Of a DNA stretch of 9,398 bases, positions 1-6,264 are shown in pieces; within the stretch, counting starts at the first letter, position 1, and the number at the start of each line of letters is the position of its first letter. Origin of the DNA: an uncultured Kiloniellales bacterium (GTDB lineage Bacteria; Pseudomonadota; Alphaproteobacteria; Kiloniellales; JAKSDN01); NCBI GenBank assembly GCA_937974415.1, contig CALJXB010000105.1, positions 1 through 9,398 of the forward strand, in the 5' to 3' direction. The notes below the pieces were generated by a model. That model worked only from the letters and a program-made list of their open reading frames with translations, searched no databases and had not been told where the DNA came from. A program made the translations under genes and the position numbers.

Positions 1-181
1 CCAGCTGCCGCTCCATTGTACGCTGTAGCATTGGATGAGTAACTGCACGCACGGAACCGCATTTGGAGTATCCGAAAAGCTGTCGGGCTTCTTCACGACC
101 TAGCAATATGCCATACAACATCAGCAAGTTTGCTGTTGCAGAGAGGGCACAAGTGCTCCTGCCGATTGACTGGTACAACAT
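1..181 (-). CDS. Partial ORF running off the left edge, unknown function
   Basis: On the minus strand an open frame runs from an ATG at 181-179 to the window edge: 60 codons without a stop. It is in the same frame as the histone-like gene upstream, separated from that gene's TGA (205-203) by only seven sense codons. The N-terminus reads MLYQSIGRSTCALSATANLL and continues into LYGILLGREEARQLFGYSKC. The spacing of Gln4 and Cys11 followed by small and hydrophobic residues and a Tyr-Gly is loosely like the Q...C motif of C39-type cysteine peptidases, but the usual Gly after the Cys is absent, so this is only a hint. No good ribosome-binding site precedes the ATG (CGGCTTCGCTGCC). Base composition is less GC-rich than in the rest of the window and GC at third codon positions is low, so it may be a chance ORF. 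The downstream part lies outside the window. Confidence 0.28.
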   Translation of the reverse strand, partial: MLYQSIGRSTCALSATANLLMLYGILLGREEARQLFGYSKCGSVRAVTHPMLQRTMERQL

Positions 182-202
182 GGCAGCGAAGCCGATTGAT
201 TC

Positions 203-853
203 TCAGTCGAGTCTCAAAGAAAATCCGCCGATGCCTCTCTTTCCGTAGGTACTAATCCTGGGAGCTGTCCGCTTGGCCGTCGTCTTCTTGGGCGCGGCCG
301 TCTTTTTCGCGGCGGCCTTCCGCACGGCGACCTTGCGAACGGGCTTCTTCGCCGCGATCTTCCTCGCGGGCTTACGGGCGGTTGCCTTACGGGCGGTCGC
401 CTTTTTCGCTGCGGGCTTTCTGGCCGCCGACTTTCTGGGTGTGGCCTTCCTCTTCGCGGCGATCTTCCTCGCGGGCTTGCGGGCTGTCGCCTTTTTTGCC
501 GCGGTCTTTCTGGCCGCCGTCTTTCTGGGCGCGGCCCTCTTCGCGGTCTTCCTCGCCGGCTTCTTCGCCGCCGCCTTACGGGCGGTGCTCCTACGAGCGG
601 TGGTCTTCTTCGCCGCGGCCTTCTTCTTCGCGGCGGTTTTCTTAGCTGGCTTGGCAGCCGATTTCTTGGTGGATGCCTTCGCCATGGCCTGTGTCAGCGC
701 CTTAAGGGCTTTCTCAGCGGCGCGGAGTTGCTTCTGCGCGGCTGCCAAGTCCTTCTTCATTTTCTGAAGCTGGGCGGCTGACATGGATTTCGATGCAGTC
801 GACGCTTTAGCCTTGGACGTTGTCCGACGCGCCGACATGGTTCGCTTAGCCAT
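203..853 (-). CDS. Histone H1-like Lys/Arg/Ala-repeat DNA-binding protein
   Basis: A protein of 216 residues, extremely rich in Lys, Arg and Ala. Residues 1-25 are a basic Ser/Thr-rich tail. Residues about 27-60 (SAAQLQKMKKDLAAAQKQL onward) have heptad-like Leu/Ala/Lys spacing and probably form a coiled coil. Residues about 62-195 are imperfect repeats of the types AAKK, TARKPARK and KIAAK. The last 20 or so residues (ending GGFSLRLD) are not repetitive. This layout is typical of bacterial histone H1-like proteins and of AlgP-type KPAA-repeat proteins, which bind DNA non-specifically and compact the nucleoid; the role here is inferred from composition. The start at 853 is preferred to an upstream in-frame ATG at 985: GAGGT lies 7 bases before it, the basic tail begins exactly there, and the upstream 44 codons read like non-coding DNA. 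No clear terminator follows. Its own promoter should lie in the gap above 853. Confidence 0.85.
   Translation of the reverse strand: MAKRTMSARRTTSKAKASTASKSMSAAQLQKMKKDLAAAQKQLRAAEKALKALTQAMAKASTKKSAAKPAKKTAAKKKAAAKKTTARRSTARKAAAKKPARKTAKRAAPRKTAARKTAAKKATARKPARKIAAKRKATPRKSAARKPAAKKATARKATARKPARKIAAKKPVRKVAVRKAAAKKTAAPKKTTAKRTAPRISTYGKRGIGGFSLRLD
347..493. repeat. Coding direct repeat in the histone-like gene
   Basis: Within the Lys/Arg/Ala tail of the histone-like gene a 42-base unit occurs at 347-388 and again at 452-493 with four mismatches by eye, 105 bases apart. On the minus strand it encodes the KATARKPARKIAAK type of segment. Shorter related units (GCCGCC/GGCGGCC-rich, encoding AAKK and AARK) fill the rest of 275-660. 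Such near-identical units are expected to change copy number by slippage or recombination, so length variation between strains is likely. Confidence 0.7.
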
Positions 854-1162
854 GTTCCTTACCTCGTGGTGTGTTTTGGGAGAGTTTGCATGACACCGAT
901 GCAAGATGTGCTGTACGTGGAAATCGTTAACAAATCCTTTACGAATGTGCACCCGTTGCGCCCGGGTATTAGGAGTCGCGCGCAACTCGATGCGGCGTCA
1001 TTATGGATGCAAACTATTAAAGACCGACGATAACAATCGGATTCTGTATAGTTCTCACTTTAATGCATTTCCTTTTCACGGAAACTGCAGGCCCATTGCA
1101 TCCGATGAACTTAAGCCTCAGTGAGATGATCAAATCGAGAAATCGGGCCTGTAGCGCCGGCC
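854..1162. other. Non-coding gap between histone-like gene and HAD gene
   Basis: About 309 bases, visibly more AT-rich than the flanking genes. It must contain the promoter of the histone-like gene (minus strand) and the 3' end region of the HAD gene. A 72-codon plus-strand frame from 906 to 1124 exists, but it has no recognisable family or convincing ribosome-binding site, and its composition does not look coding. On the minus strand CATAAT (1005-1000) and TATACA (1050-1045) resemble -10 boxes, but neither has a good -35 at normal spacing. No GC stem followed by a T-run was found. A CtrA-like site at 927-941 is listed separately. Confidence 0.6.
927..941 (-). promoter_or_regulatory. Possible CtrA-like site upstream of histone-like gene
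   Basis: On the minus strand the bases read TAAA-GGATTTG-TTAAC, which matches the alphaproteobacterial CtrA consensus TTAA-N7-TTAAC except for one base in the first half. It lies 73 bases between its near end and the start codon at 853, a suitable place for promoter control. With one mismatch in an AT-rich gap this could be chance; it is noted mainly because a perfect box occurs elsewhere in the window. Confidence 0.25.
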
Positions 1163-1939
1163 TCACATCATGTCGCCAATCAGTTCGGGGAGACTCGCGA
1201 CGGAGTCGATACGAAAATCGGGTCGCACCGTCGGATGTTCAAGGTCGGCCGCGGTATATTTTCCGGTTCTGACCTGTACTGCCTTCAGTCCGGCCCCTTG
1301 GGCGCCGCCGATGTCGGCATCGATATCGTCGCCGACCATTATGGTGTGGGCCGCAGCGACTCCCATGTCGTCGAGGGCCAATTGAAAAAAGTCGGGCGAG
1401 GGCTTGCCGACCACGACGGCCTGCGTGTTGGCGGCATACTCGAGCGCCGCCACGAAGGGGCCGACGTCGAGGCCTATGCCATCCCCGCGGCGGCAGTAGC
1501 GGTTCTTGTGCAACGCGATGAGACGCGCGCCGCCACGCAACAGGACGAAAAGCTCGTTGAGCAGATCCCAGTCGAAGTCCTTGTAGAGATCGCCGACGAC
1601 GACAGCGTCGACCGGACCGGAGTCTGTCAGCTCGAGGCCGCCGAAGTCCGCGGCTGCCGTCTCGGGTGCGGCTAGGCGAATCCGTTGCGCCTCCCAGCCG
1701 ATCAGCAGGCGCCGCGCCGCGGCCAAAGGGGTGAAGAGCGTTTCCGGGCCGAGGCTGAGGCCGAGCCCTGCCAGGCGTTCGGCGACCCCGGCGCGCGAGC
1801 GGGTCGTGGTGTTGGTGAGGTAGCGCAGATCCACGCCCATGTCGCGCAGTCGGGCGACGGCCGCCGCCGCGCCCTCGATCGGCCGTTCGCCGTCGTAGAG
1901 CACGCCTTCCAGGTCCAAGAGCATCGCTTTGACCCGCAT
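1163..1939 (-). CDS. HAD-IIA phosphatase, LHPP-like
   Basis: A complete 258-residue HAD superfamily subclass IIA phosphatase. Motif I is LLDLEGVLYDG (nucleophile Asp9), motif II is LTN (Thr42), motif III is GKPSPDFF (Lys179) and motif IV is GDDIDADIGGAQ (Asp204, Asp205, Asp209). The stretches GLDVGPFVAALEYA, VVVGKPSPDFF and LKAVQVRTGKY closely follow mammalian LHPP (phospholysine/phosphohistidine inorganic pyrophosphate phosphatase), so the substrate could be phosphohistidine, phospholysine or pyrophosphate rather than a sugar phosphate; this is inference from family resemblance. The second acidic residue of the classic DxD is Glu11 here and Ser in LHPP, a shared departure from typical HADs. 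It is expected to be cytoplasmic, with no signal or membrane segment. The start at 1939 has no strong ribosome-binding site; Met6 (1924) is an alternative. It follows the histidine kinase by 102 bases on the same strand and may be co-transcribed with it. Confidence 0.88.
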   Translation of the reverse strand: MRVKAMLLDLEGVLYDGERPIEGAAAAVARLRDMGVDLRYLTNTTTRSRAGVAERLAGLGLSLGPETLFTPLAAARRLLIGWEAQRIRLAAPETAAADFGGLELTDSGPVDAVVVGDLYKDFDWDLLNELFVLLRGGARLIALHKNRYCRRGDGIGLDVGPFVAALEYAANTQAVVVGKPSPDFFQLALDDMGVAAAHTIMVGDDIDADIGGAQGAGLKAVQVRTGKYTAADLEHPTVRPDFRIDSVASLPELIGDMM

Positions 1940-1965
1940 GCCAGGAGTTTATCACCGGCTCTCGA

Positions 1966-2012
1966 GGCTGCCAAAGGCTCCGGGGCTGCCAATGGCTCCG
2001 GGGCCGCCGAAT
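1966..2012. repeat. 18-bp tandem repeat, about 2.5 copies
   Basis: In the gap between the kinase stop and the HAD start the plus strand reads GGCTGCCAAAGGCTCCGG (1966-1983), then GGCTGCCAATGGCTCCGG (1984-2001, one mismatch), then a decayed partial copy to about 2012. The unit is a multiple of three, but neither neighbouring gene is known to extend through it. Function unknown; it is probably a slippage product. Confidence 0.75.
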
Positions 2013-2041
2013 TTGAAGAGGTGGCCGGGACTCGCGCCGGG

Positions 2042-3652
2042 TCAGCCGCGCACGACCCGGTCGGCGGGTAAGCGAATGGTGACCGTCGTGCCCTCGCCGG
2101 GCGTGCTCTCAAGCGTCAGCCTGCCGCCGTGCGCCTCGGTCAGCGCCTTGGCCAAGGGCAGGCCCAGTCCGGTCCCCTCGAAGCGACGCGTGAGGTGGCT
2201 GTCGATCTGCTCGAAGGGCGTTAGCACCGCCTCGAACTTTTCCGGATCGATGCCGATGCCATTGTCGCGTACTTGGAACAGGAAGGATCCGTCGAGATCG
2301 GGCTTGGCAACGATTTCGACGCGGCCGTCTTCGAGTGTGAACTTAAGGCTATTGGACAGAAGGTTGAGAAGGATTTGCCGCAGCTTGCCCTCGTCGGCCC
2401 ACAAATGGACCGATGACTCGGCCACATCGCTGACAACGTCGATGCCCCGACGTTTGACGGTTGCCGACAAGACTCTCACCGTGGTGCGGACCAGGCTTCC
2501 AGGATCGACGCTGTCCTCGATGAGTTGAAGGCGACCGGATTCGATCTTGGCGACATCGAGGACCTGATTGATGAGGCCGAGCAGGTGCTGGCTGCTTTCG
2601 AGGACTGAGTTGAGATATTCGACGTAGCGCCGGTTGCCGATCGGTCCGAACTCCTCGGACGCCATGATCTCGGTGAACCCGATGATGGCATTGAGCGGCG
2701 TGCGCAGTTCGTGGCTCATGTTGGCGAGGAACTCGCTTTTGGCACGGCTCGCCGCTTCTGCGGCTTCCGCCGCCTGGAGCAGGACGGCTTGGTTCTCGAT
2801 GTAATCGGTCATGTCCTGGGCGGCGCCTCGGTAGCCCATTAACGCGCCGCTGTCGCGGTCGAAGACCGGAAGTCCCTGCATCATGAACTGGCGGCCGCAC
2901 CCGTGTTTATCCACGAGTCGCAATTCCAAACCGCGAAATGGCGATCGTCCGGCCGGGTTCGTAATCCGCTCCGTCAAGCTGTCTGCCTCGCCGGCCAGAA
3001 AGCTCCAGGGGCGCCCGATGATGTCGTGGGGATGGTAGCCCAGGAGATGGAGGACCCGCGGCGAGATATAGGTGATCACGGCCTGCGGACTGCATTCCCA
3101 AACGATTTCGGTCACAAGGCGCGTGAGATCTTGCCAGCGCTCGTCGGAATGCTGCAGAGCGTGCAGCCGGCGACCGAGGCCATCGACCGGTAGGAATTGG
3201 GAGATGACAGCGCCCGATTCCGGCGGCTCGCCTGTCGCGAGTTGATGCCAGGCGAGAAACAAGCGAGGCTTACCCTCGATGTGGAGGACGAGATGCTCCG
3301 TGTAGGAGTGGCCGAGACCTTGGATCACGGTGGCCAGGTCTTCGGTAGGCGCCAGCGCGTTGGCCGCCTTGAGGGAGTCGTACAGGCCCTTGAAGGCGGG
3401 GTTCGCGAAGGAAATCTCCCCGCTGCGATCACGAATCGCCAGTGGGGGGGCCGAGTCCCAGGGGGCATCCGGCAAGGAAATGCCGTCGCGAGCCCTCATC
3501 GATTCCTCGGGGTGGAAAGCGGCGTTCAAGGCGTCCAGCATTTCATGCGCCTCATAGGCGCCGCTGGCCGCGGCAGTGGAGGGGGCCGCCTGAGCGGACT
3601 GGGCCGTCCGAGCGGACCGGGCCGGCGTCTGTGTCGCCGGCTTAGCAGGCAT
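2042..3652 (-). CDS. Soluble PAS-PAS sensor histidine kinase (orphan)
   Basis: A 536-residue histidine kinase. Order: a Pro/Ala/Thr-rich tail (1-50), a PAS-like domain about 69-155 ([15 protein letters not shown]), a second PAS with PAC about 173-287 (from [15 protein letters not shown] to [11 protein letters not shown]), an Ala/Glu-rich linker about 288-305, then HisKA with [19 protein letters not shown], His314 being the phosphorylated residue. The HATPase domain has an N box (NLLSNSLKF, Asn434), G1 box (DNGIGID, Asp464), F box (PFEQID) and G2 box ([12 protein letters not shown], from Gly493). No membrane segments are visible, so it should sense a cytoplasmic signal. The ATG at 3652 overlaps the end of the DUF2336 gene by 11 bases, indicating translational coupling; a further upstream ATG at 3721 would overlap by 80 bases and is disfavoured. 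There is no receiver domain and no response regulator nearby, so the partner is unknown. The core resembles PleC/DivJ-type kinases of alphaproteobacteria, but assignment to either is not supported. Confidence 0.92.
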   Translation of the reverse strand: MPAKPATQTPARSARTAQSAQAAPSTAAASGAYEAHEMLDALNAAFHPEESMRARDGISLPDAPWDSAPPLAIRDRSGEISFANPAFKGLYDSLKAANALAPTEDLATVIQGLGHSYTEHLVLHIEGKPRLFLAWHQLATGEPPESGAVISQFLPVDGLGRRLHALQHSDERWQDLTRLVTEIVWECSPQAVITYISPRVLHLLGYHPHDIIGRPWSFLAGEADSLTERITNPAGRSPFRGLELRLVDKHGCGRQFMMQGLPVFDRDSGALMGYRGAAQDMTDYIENQAVLLQAAEAAEAASRAKSEFLANMSHELRTPLNAIIGFTEIMASEEFGPIGNRRYVEYLNSVLESSQHLLGLINQVLDVAKIESGRLQLIEDSVDPGSLVRTTVRVLSATVKRRGIDVVSDVAESSVHLWADEGKLRQILLNLLSNSLKFTLEDGRVEIVAKPDLDGSFLFQVRDNGIGIDPEKFEAVLTPFEQIDSHLTRRFEGTGLGLPLAKALTEAHGGRLTLESTPGEGTTVTIRLPADRVVRG

Positions 3653-4775
3653 CGTTCTCAGCCGTTTCCATGGCGTCGATGCCGCGCTCTCCGCGCCAAT
3701 GGGCGAGCGCCTCGAGGGCATTGGCCGGCGTGATCCTGTCGAAGTATCGAACGATGGAGCCGACCTCGCGCGTGAACGTGGACCCCGGCGCGCCCTGCGA
3801 CCGCCGGATTAGCAGGTAGATCTCTATGAAAGGCTTCTTTGGAATTCCTATGGCCCGGCAGATGCCCGCAAGGGCCTTGCCGTCCGTCTTGTATAAGAGC
3901 TTTTGCAATGTAGTCGCGGGCAGGCCGGCCGATTGTCCGATCAGCGCCTCGAACAGGTTGATCCGTCCGGCGCGCAGGACCTTGACCAGAAAGTCGGGCG
4001 TAATCTCCCTGGCGTTGGCCAAAGCCTTGGCTAGCCGCTCGGGCGCATCGTTGTGTGGCAACTCGCCGTCCGAGTGCTCGGCGTGTGCCAGCAAGTCGGC
4101 CGATATGCTGGCCAGTTCCCCGTCGAGAAGCTCGGCATCGAGTTCGATGTGCTGCAGAATGTAGTTTCTGAGGTCCCTGGCGATGATATCGTAAATCTGC
4201 TTGGCCAAGTCCTCGCTCAAATCTTCGCGCAGAACCAGCGGCTCATGATAGCTGTCGACCCGGCGGCTTTCGCCCACCAGATAGGCGAGGGTGGCGTCGG
4301 AGATCTGTGCGTTCTTGTTGCTCAGCAACGAGCTGATGACCGCCTCGTCCCCGGTTTCGACCAGCGCGTCCGAGACCGCCTTGCTGACCATGGTGCGGAG
4401 CGCAATCGACATGCGATGCTGGCGCGACCGAGTATGGACGATACCGATCAGGTCTTGATCGCGCAGCGCTGGGCTTTCCATTAAGAGCGGCTTGGCGACG
4501 TCGATATCGTCGTTGGCCAGGGCGACGATCGCCTCGTGGGGCGATAGCTCGAGATGCGACAGCCGGTCTGCCAGTTCGCGGCGCATCGCGGTTTCGAAAT
4601 CTCCGATCAGCTTGTTCAGGATGTCGTCGATCAGCGCCGCCTCGCGGTCGCTCAAATCGGGCTCCATCTCGGCGAGAAGGTCGACCAGCGACGTTGCCAA
4701 GGCCATGCGGTCCCCGACCGTATGCCCGGACGCCAGCCGCAGAAGGTGTTGGGAGGTTTCGCAATGGCCGGTCAT
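3642..4775 (-). CDS. DUF2336 family protein
   Basis: A 377-residue, largely alpha-helical protein recognised as DUF2336, a family frequent in alphaproteobacteria and without a settled function. The family-like part runs from about residue 22 to 210: a helical segment (LVDLLAEMEPDLSDREAAL), then HEAT-like repeats around IDVAKPLLMESPALRDQDLI, HTRSRQHRMSIALR and LLSNKNAQISDATLAYLV. The C-terminal half (about 215-360) includes GRINLFEALIGQSAGLP and IGIPKKPFIEIYLLI, again helical. No signal peptide, membrane segment or metal motif is visible; cytoplasmic. The ATG at 4775 was preferred to the one at 4892 because the 39 extra residues are Arg/Cys/Trp-rich and unlike the family, and because the earlier ATG would sit only 8 bases from the CtrA-like box. 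The upstream Shine-Dalgarno is weak. Its stop codon lies inside the kinase gene start, so it and the kinase are probably expressed together and may act in one signalling pathway. Confidence 0.82.
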   Translation of the reverse strand: MTGHCETSQHLLRLASGHTVGDRMALATSLVDLLAEMEPDLSDREAALIDDILNKLIGDFETAMRRELADRLSHLELSPHEAIVALANDDIDVAKPLLMESPALRDQDLIGIVHTRSRQHRMSIALRTMVSKAVSDALVETGDEAVISSLLSNKNAQISDATLAYLVGESRRVDSYHEPLVLREDLSEDLAKQIYDIIARDLRNYILQHIELDAELLDGELASISADLLAHAEHSDGELPHNDAPERLAKALANAREITPDFLVKVLRAGRINLFEALIGQSAGLPATTLQKLLYKTDGKALAGICRAIGIPKKPFIEIYLLIRRSQGAPGSTFTREVGSIVRYFDRITPANALEALAHWRGERGIDAMETAENDAC

Positions 4776-4899
4776 CGGCTCGCACTCACAGTCTGTCGAA
4801 CGCCAGCCGAAGTGCGAGGCCGTCGGGTCTTTGCCCAGAGCCCGCGCAGAGGCGCTGTTGCGGCGACAAAATCGCCATCTCCAGGGTCGCAATTGAGGC

Positions 4900-4914
4900 T
4901 TAATTATTGATTAA
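4900..4914. promoter_or_regulatory. CtrA-type box TTAA-N7-TTAA
   Basis: The bases TTAA (4900-4903), seven bases (TTATTGA), then TTAA (4911-4914) match the CtrA full-site consensus exactly, and a third TTAA follows at 4916-4919. The core is also a hairpin-like palindrome, CTTAAT-TATTG-ATTAAG (4899-4915). It sits 124 bases upstream of the DUF2336 start, in the only gap that can carry the promoter for DUF2336 and the histidine kinase. CtrA is the master cell-cycle or motility response regulator of alphaproteobacteria. That this box is bound, and whether it activates or represses, is inference. No convincing -10 was placed relative to it. Confidence 0.55.
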
Positions 4915-5000
4915 GTTAAGATATTCCTGTTTTGGATCCGGCCCGGCGGACTTCGCGTTTGCCGCCGCCTCCGCCGCCGCCTTTGTCACGGGCAGCGGCC

Positions 5001-5564
5001 TCAGCTTTCGCGGTCGGGGGCCATCCGCTGCGCTGCGATACGCTGGACGGCCGCCGGATGCGGCTCGCTGACCTCCAAGTCCTCGTACGCCAGGACCCGC
5101 AGATGGCCGCTTACCGCATGGAGCAGTTCGCCCGGCTTCAGCAAGAAGTTCGGATTGCGTGGCCGTCCGAAACGCTCGTTGCCGGCGGCGAAGGTCTCGT
5201 ATAGCAGCAGCCCGCCCGGCGCCACGCTGTCGATCAGGTGCGCGAGCAGCGGCCTGTGAAGATAGTTGACCACAACAACCGCGTCGAAGCGCTCTTCGCC
5301 CCAGGGGCGAGCAGGCGCACACTCGAGGTCTGCTTCCAACACCTCGAGGTCAGCCCCCTTGCGAAGCCTTGCCAAGGCGGAAACGTCACGGTCCACGGCC
5401 AAAACCCGGCAGCCACGGTCGAGGAACAGGCGGCTGTGCCGGCCGCCGCCGCTGGCCACGTCCAGGATCCGCCCGCCGGCGGCCACCTGGACCGCGAATC
5501 GCTGGATCCAGGGCGACGCTGCCGTCAGGCTGTCGTGGGCGGGTGAAGGCGAGTTCGGTGGCAA
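5001..5564 (-). CDS. Class I SAM-dependent methyltransferase, uncharacterised
   Basis: A 187-residue Rossmann-fold methyltransferase. Motif I is ILDVASGGGRHS (Asp35 to His43), the acidic end of strand 2 is AVDRD (Asp58), motif post-I/II is FDAVVVVNYLHRPLL (about 94-107), and the conserved family signature YETFAAGNERFGRPRNPNFL covers about 123-142. This pattern fits a small TehB-like group of proteobacterial methyltransferases whose substrate is not known. The start is taken as TTG at 5564 because AGGTGA stands four bases upstream and the product then begins as relatives do, a short Pro/Ser tail before AHDSLTAASPWI. An ATG at 5672 would add 36 residues but lacks a ribosome-binding site and the added DNA is AT-rich like a promoter. 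It diverges from DUF1178, with about 150 bases between the two starts. The protein ends in a GC-triplet-rich run after the stop, with no terminator seen. Confidence 0.83.
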   Translation of the reverse strand: MPPNSPSPAHDSLTAASPWIQRFAVQVAAGGRILDVASGGGRHSRLFLDRGCRVLAVDRDVSALARLRKGADLEVLEADLECAPARPWGEERFDAVVVVNYLHRPLLAHLIDSVAPGGLLLYETFAAGNERFGRPRNPNFLLKPGELLHAVSGHLRVLAYEDLEVSEPHPAAVQRIAAQRMAPDRES

Positions 5565-5568
5565 GATT

Positions 5569-5574
5569 TCACCT
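5569..5574 (-). promoter_or_regulatory. Ribosome-binding site deciding a TTG start (methyltransferase)
   Basis: Minus-strand AGGTGA, followed by AATC and the TTG at 5564-5562. It is the only good Shine-Dalgarno sequence near the 5' end of the methyltransferase and argues for the shorter protein. Confidence 0.5.
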
Positions 5575-5714
5575 AATCCAGCATAAATTCCTGCTATGTT
5601 CTCGATTCTGCGGCCAATCACACCAGGCAGGTCTTGAGCCGACGCAGGTTTACCGCCACATAGGGGTGGCATTGGACAGGGCACCCGCCGTCTCGGACCA
5701 CAGGCTGAACGAGT

Positions 5715-6251
5715 ATGATCCTCTATAACCTCAGATGCCATAAGGACCATGTTTTCGAAACCTGGTTCCGGGATTCCGGCGCTTACGACAGTCAGGCCGA
5801 GGCGGGCGTCGTCGAGTGCCCGGTCTGCGGGTCGAAAAAGGTGGAAAAGGCGATTATGGCGCCGCACGTGACCAAATCGGCTGGGCATAGCGATTCGCGC
5901 AGCGAAGATATGCCGAGCTCCACCGGGACTTCGGCCGGAAGCGACGCCGGGACGCCGGCCGCCCGCACGGCGGTCTCCAATGCGCCGGTGGGCGGTGCGA
6001 CCACCAAAGCCATGCGCGAGACGGAGCAGTCGGCCAAGGTGCGTCGCGCGCTGCAGGAGCTGCGCCGCCAGGTCGAAGAGAGCTTCGACTACGTCGGCCC
6101 GGAGTTTGCCGAAGAGGCGCGCAAGATCCACTACGGCGAAACCGACGAGCGGCCGATCTACGGCGAAACCAGCGAAGAGGAAGCCGAAGCGCTGGAAGAG
6201 GAAGGGGTGAGCGTGAGCCGCATCCCCTGGCTGCCGCGCGAGAACTCCTAG
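5715..6251 (+). CDS. DUF1178 family protein, zinc-ribbon-like N-terminus
   Basis: A 178-residue protein recognised as DUF1178. The family hallmark N-terminus is present: [18 protein letters not shown], then CPVCGS at 35-40 and KAIMAPHV at 45-52. Cys8, His12, Cys35 and Cys38 are placed as in a small zinc ribbon; metal binding is inferred. Residues about 53-95 are a Ser/Gly/Ala/Thr-rich linker, and the C-terminal part has a charged helix ([19 protein letters not shown]) and the conserved tail with [19 protein letters not shown], ending in an acidic stretch and RIPWLP. Function unknown; cytoplasmic. It is transcribed divergently from the methyltransferase and converges on ubiG with only 13 bases between stop codons. 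Genes of this family are commonly found near ubiG in alphaproteobacteria, from general knowledge. The Shine-Dalgarno before 5715 is weak. Confidence 0.92.
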   Translation: MILYNLRCHKDHVFETWFRDSGAYDSQAEAGVVECPVCGSKKVEKAIMAPHVTKSAGHSDSRSEDMPSSTGTSAGSDAGTPAARTAVSNAPVGGATTKAMRETEQSAKVRRALQELRRQVEESFDYVGPEFAEEARKIHYGETDERPIYGETSEEEAEALEEEGVSVSRIPWLPRENS

Positions 6252-6264
6252 ACCTGCCGTCGCT

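Noticed and set aside
121..200. Small repeats (CAGCAA-GT-TTGCTG hairpin; GCCGATTGA twice, 30 bases apart)
   Set aside because: Too short and isolated to call a terminator, attachment site or mobile-element end.
273..767. Plus-strand 164-codon frame rich in Phe, Ala and Leu
   Set aside because: It is the antisense reading of the Lys/Arg/Ala repeats of the histone-like gene; the hydrophobic composition is a by-product of that repeat.
906..1124. Plus-strand 72-codon frame in the gap
   Set aside because: No ribosome-binding site, no family resemblance, Cys/Arg-rich; more likely chance in promoter DNA.
4899..4915. Palindrome CTTAAT-TATTG-ATTAAG as terminator of the methyltransferase gene
   Set aside because: An all-AT stem is too weak for intrinsic termination; the exact TTAA-N7-TTAA spacing fits a protein-binding site better.
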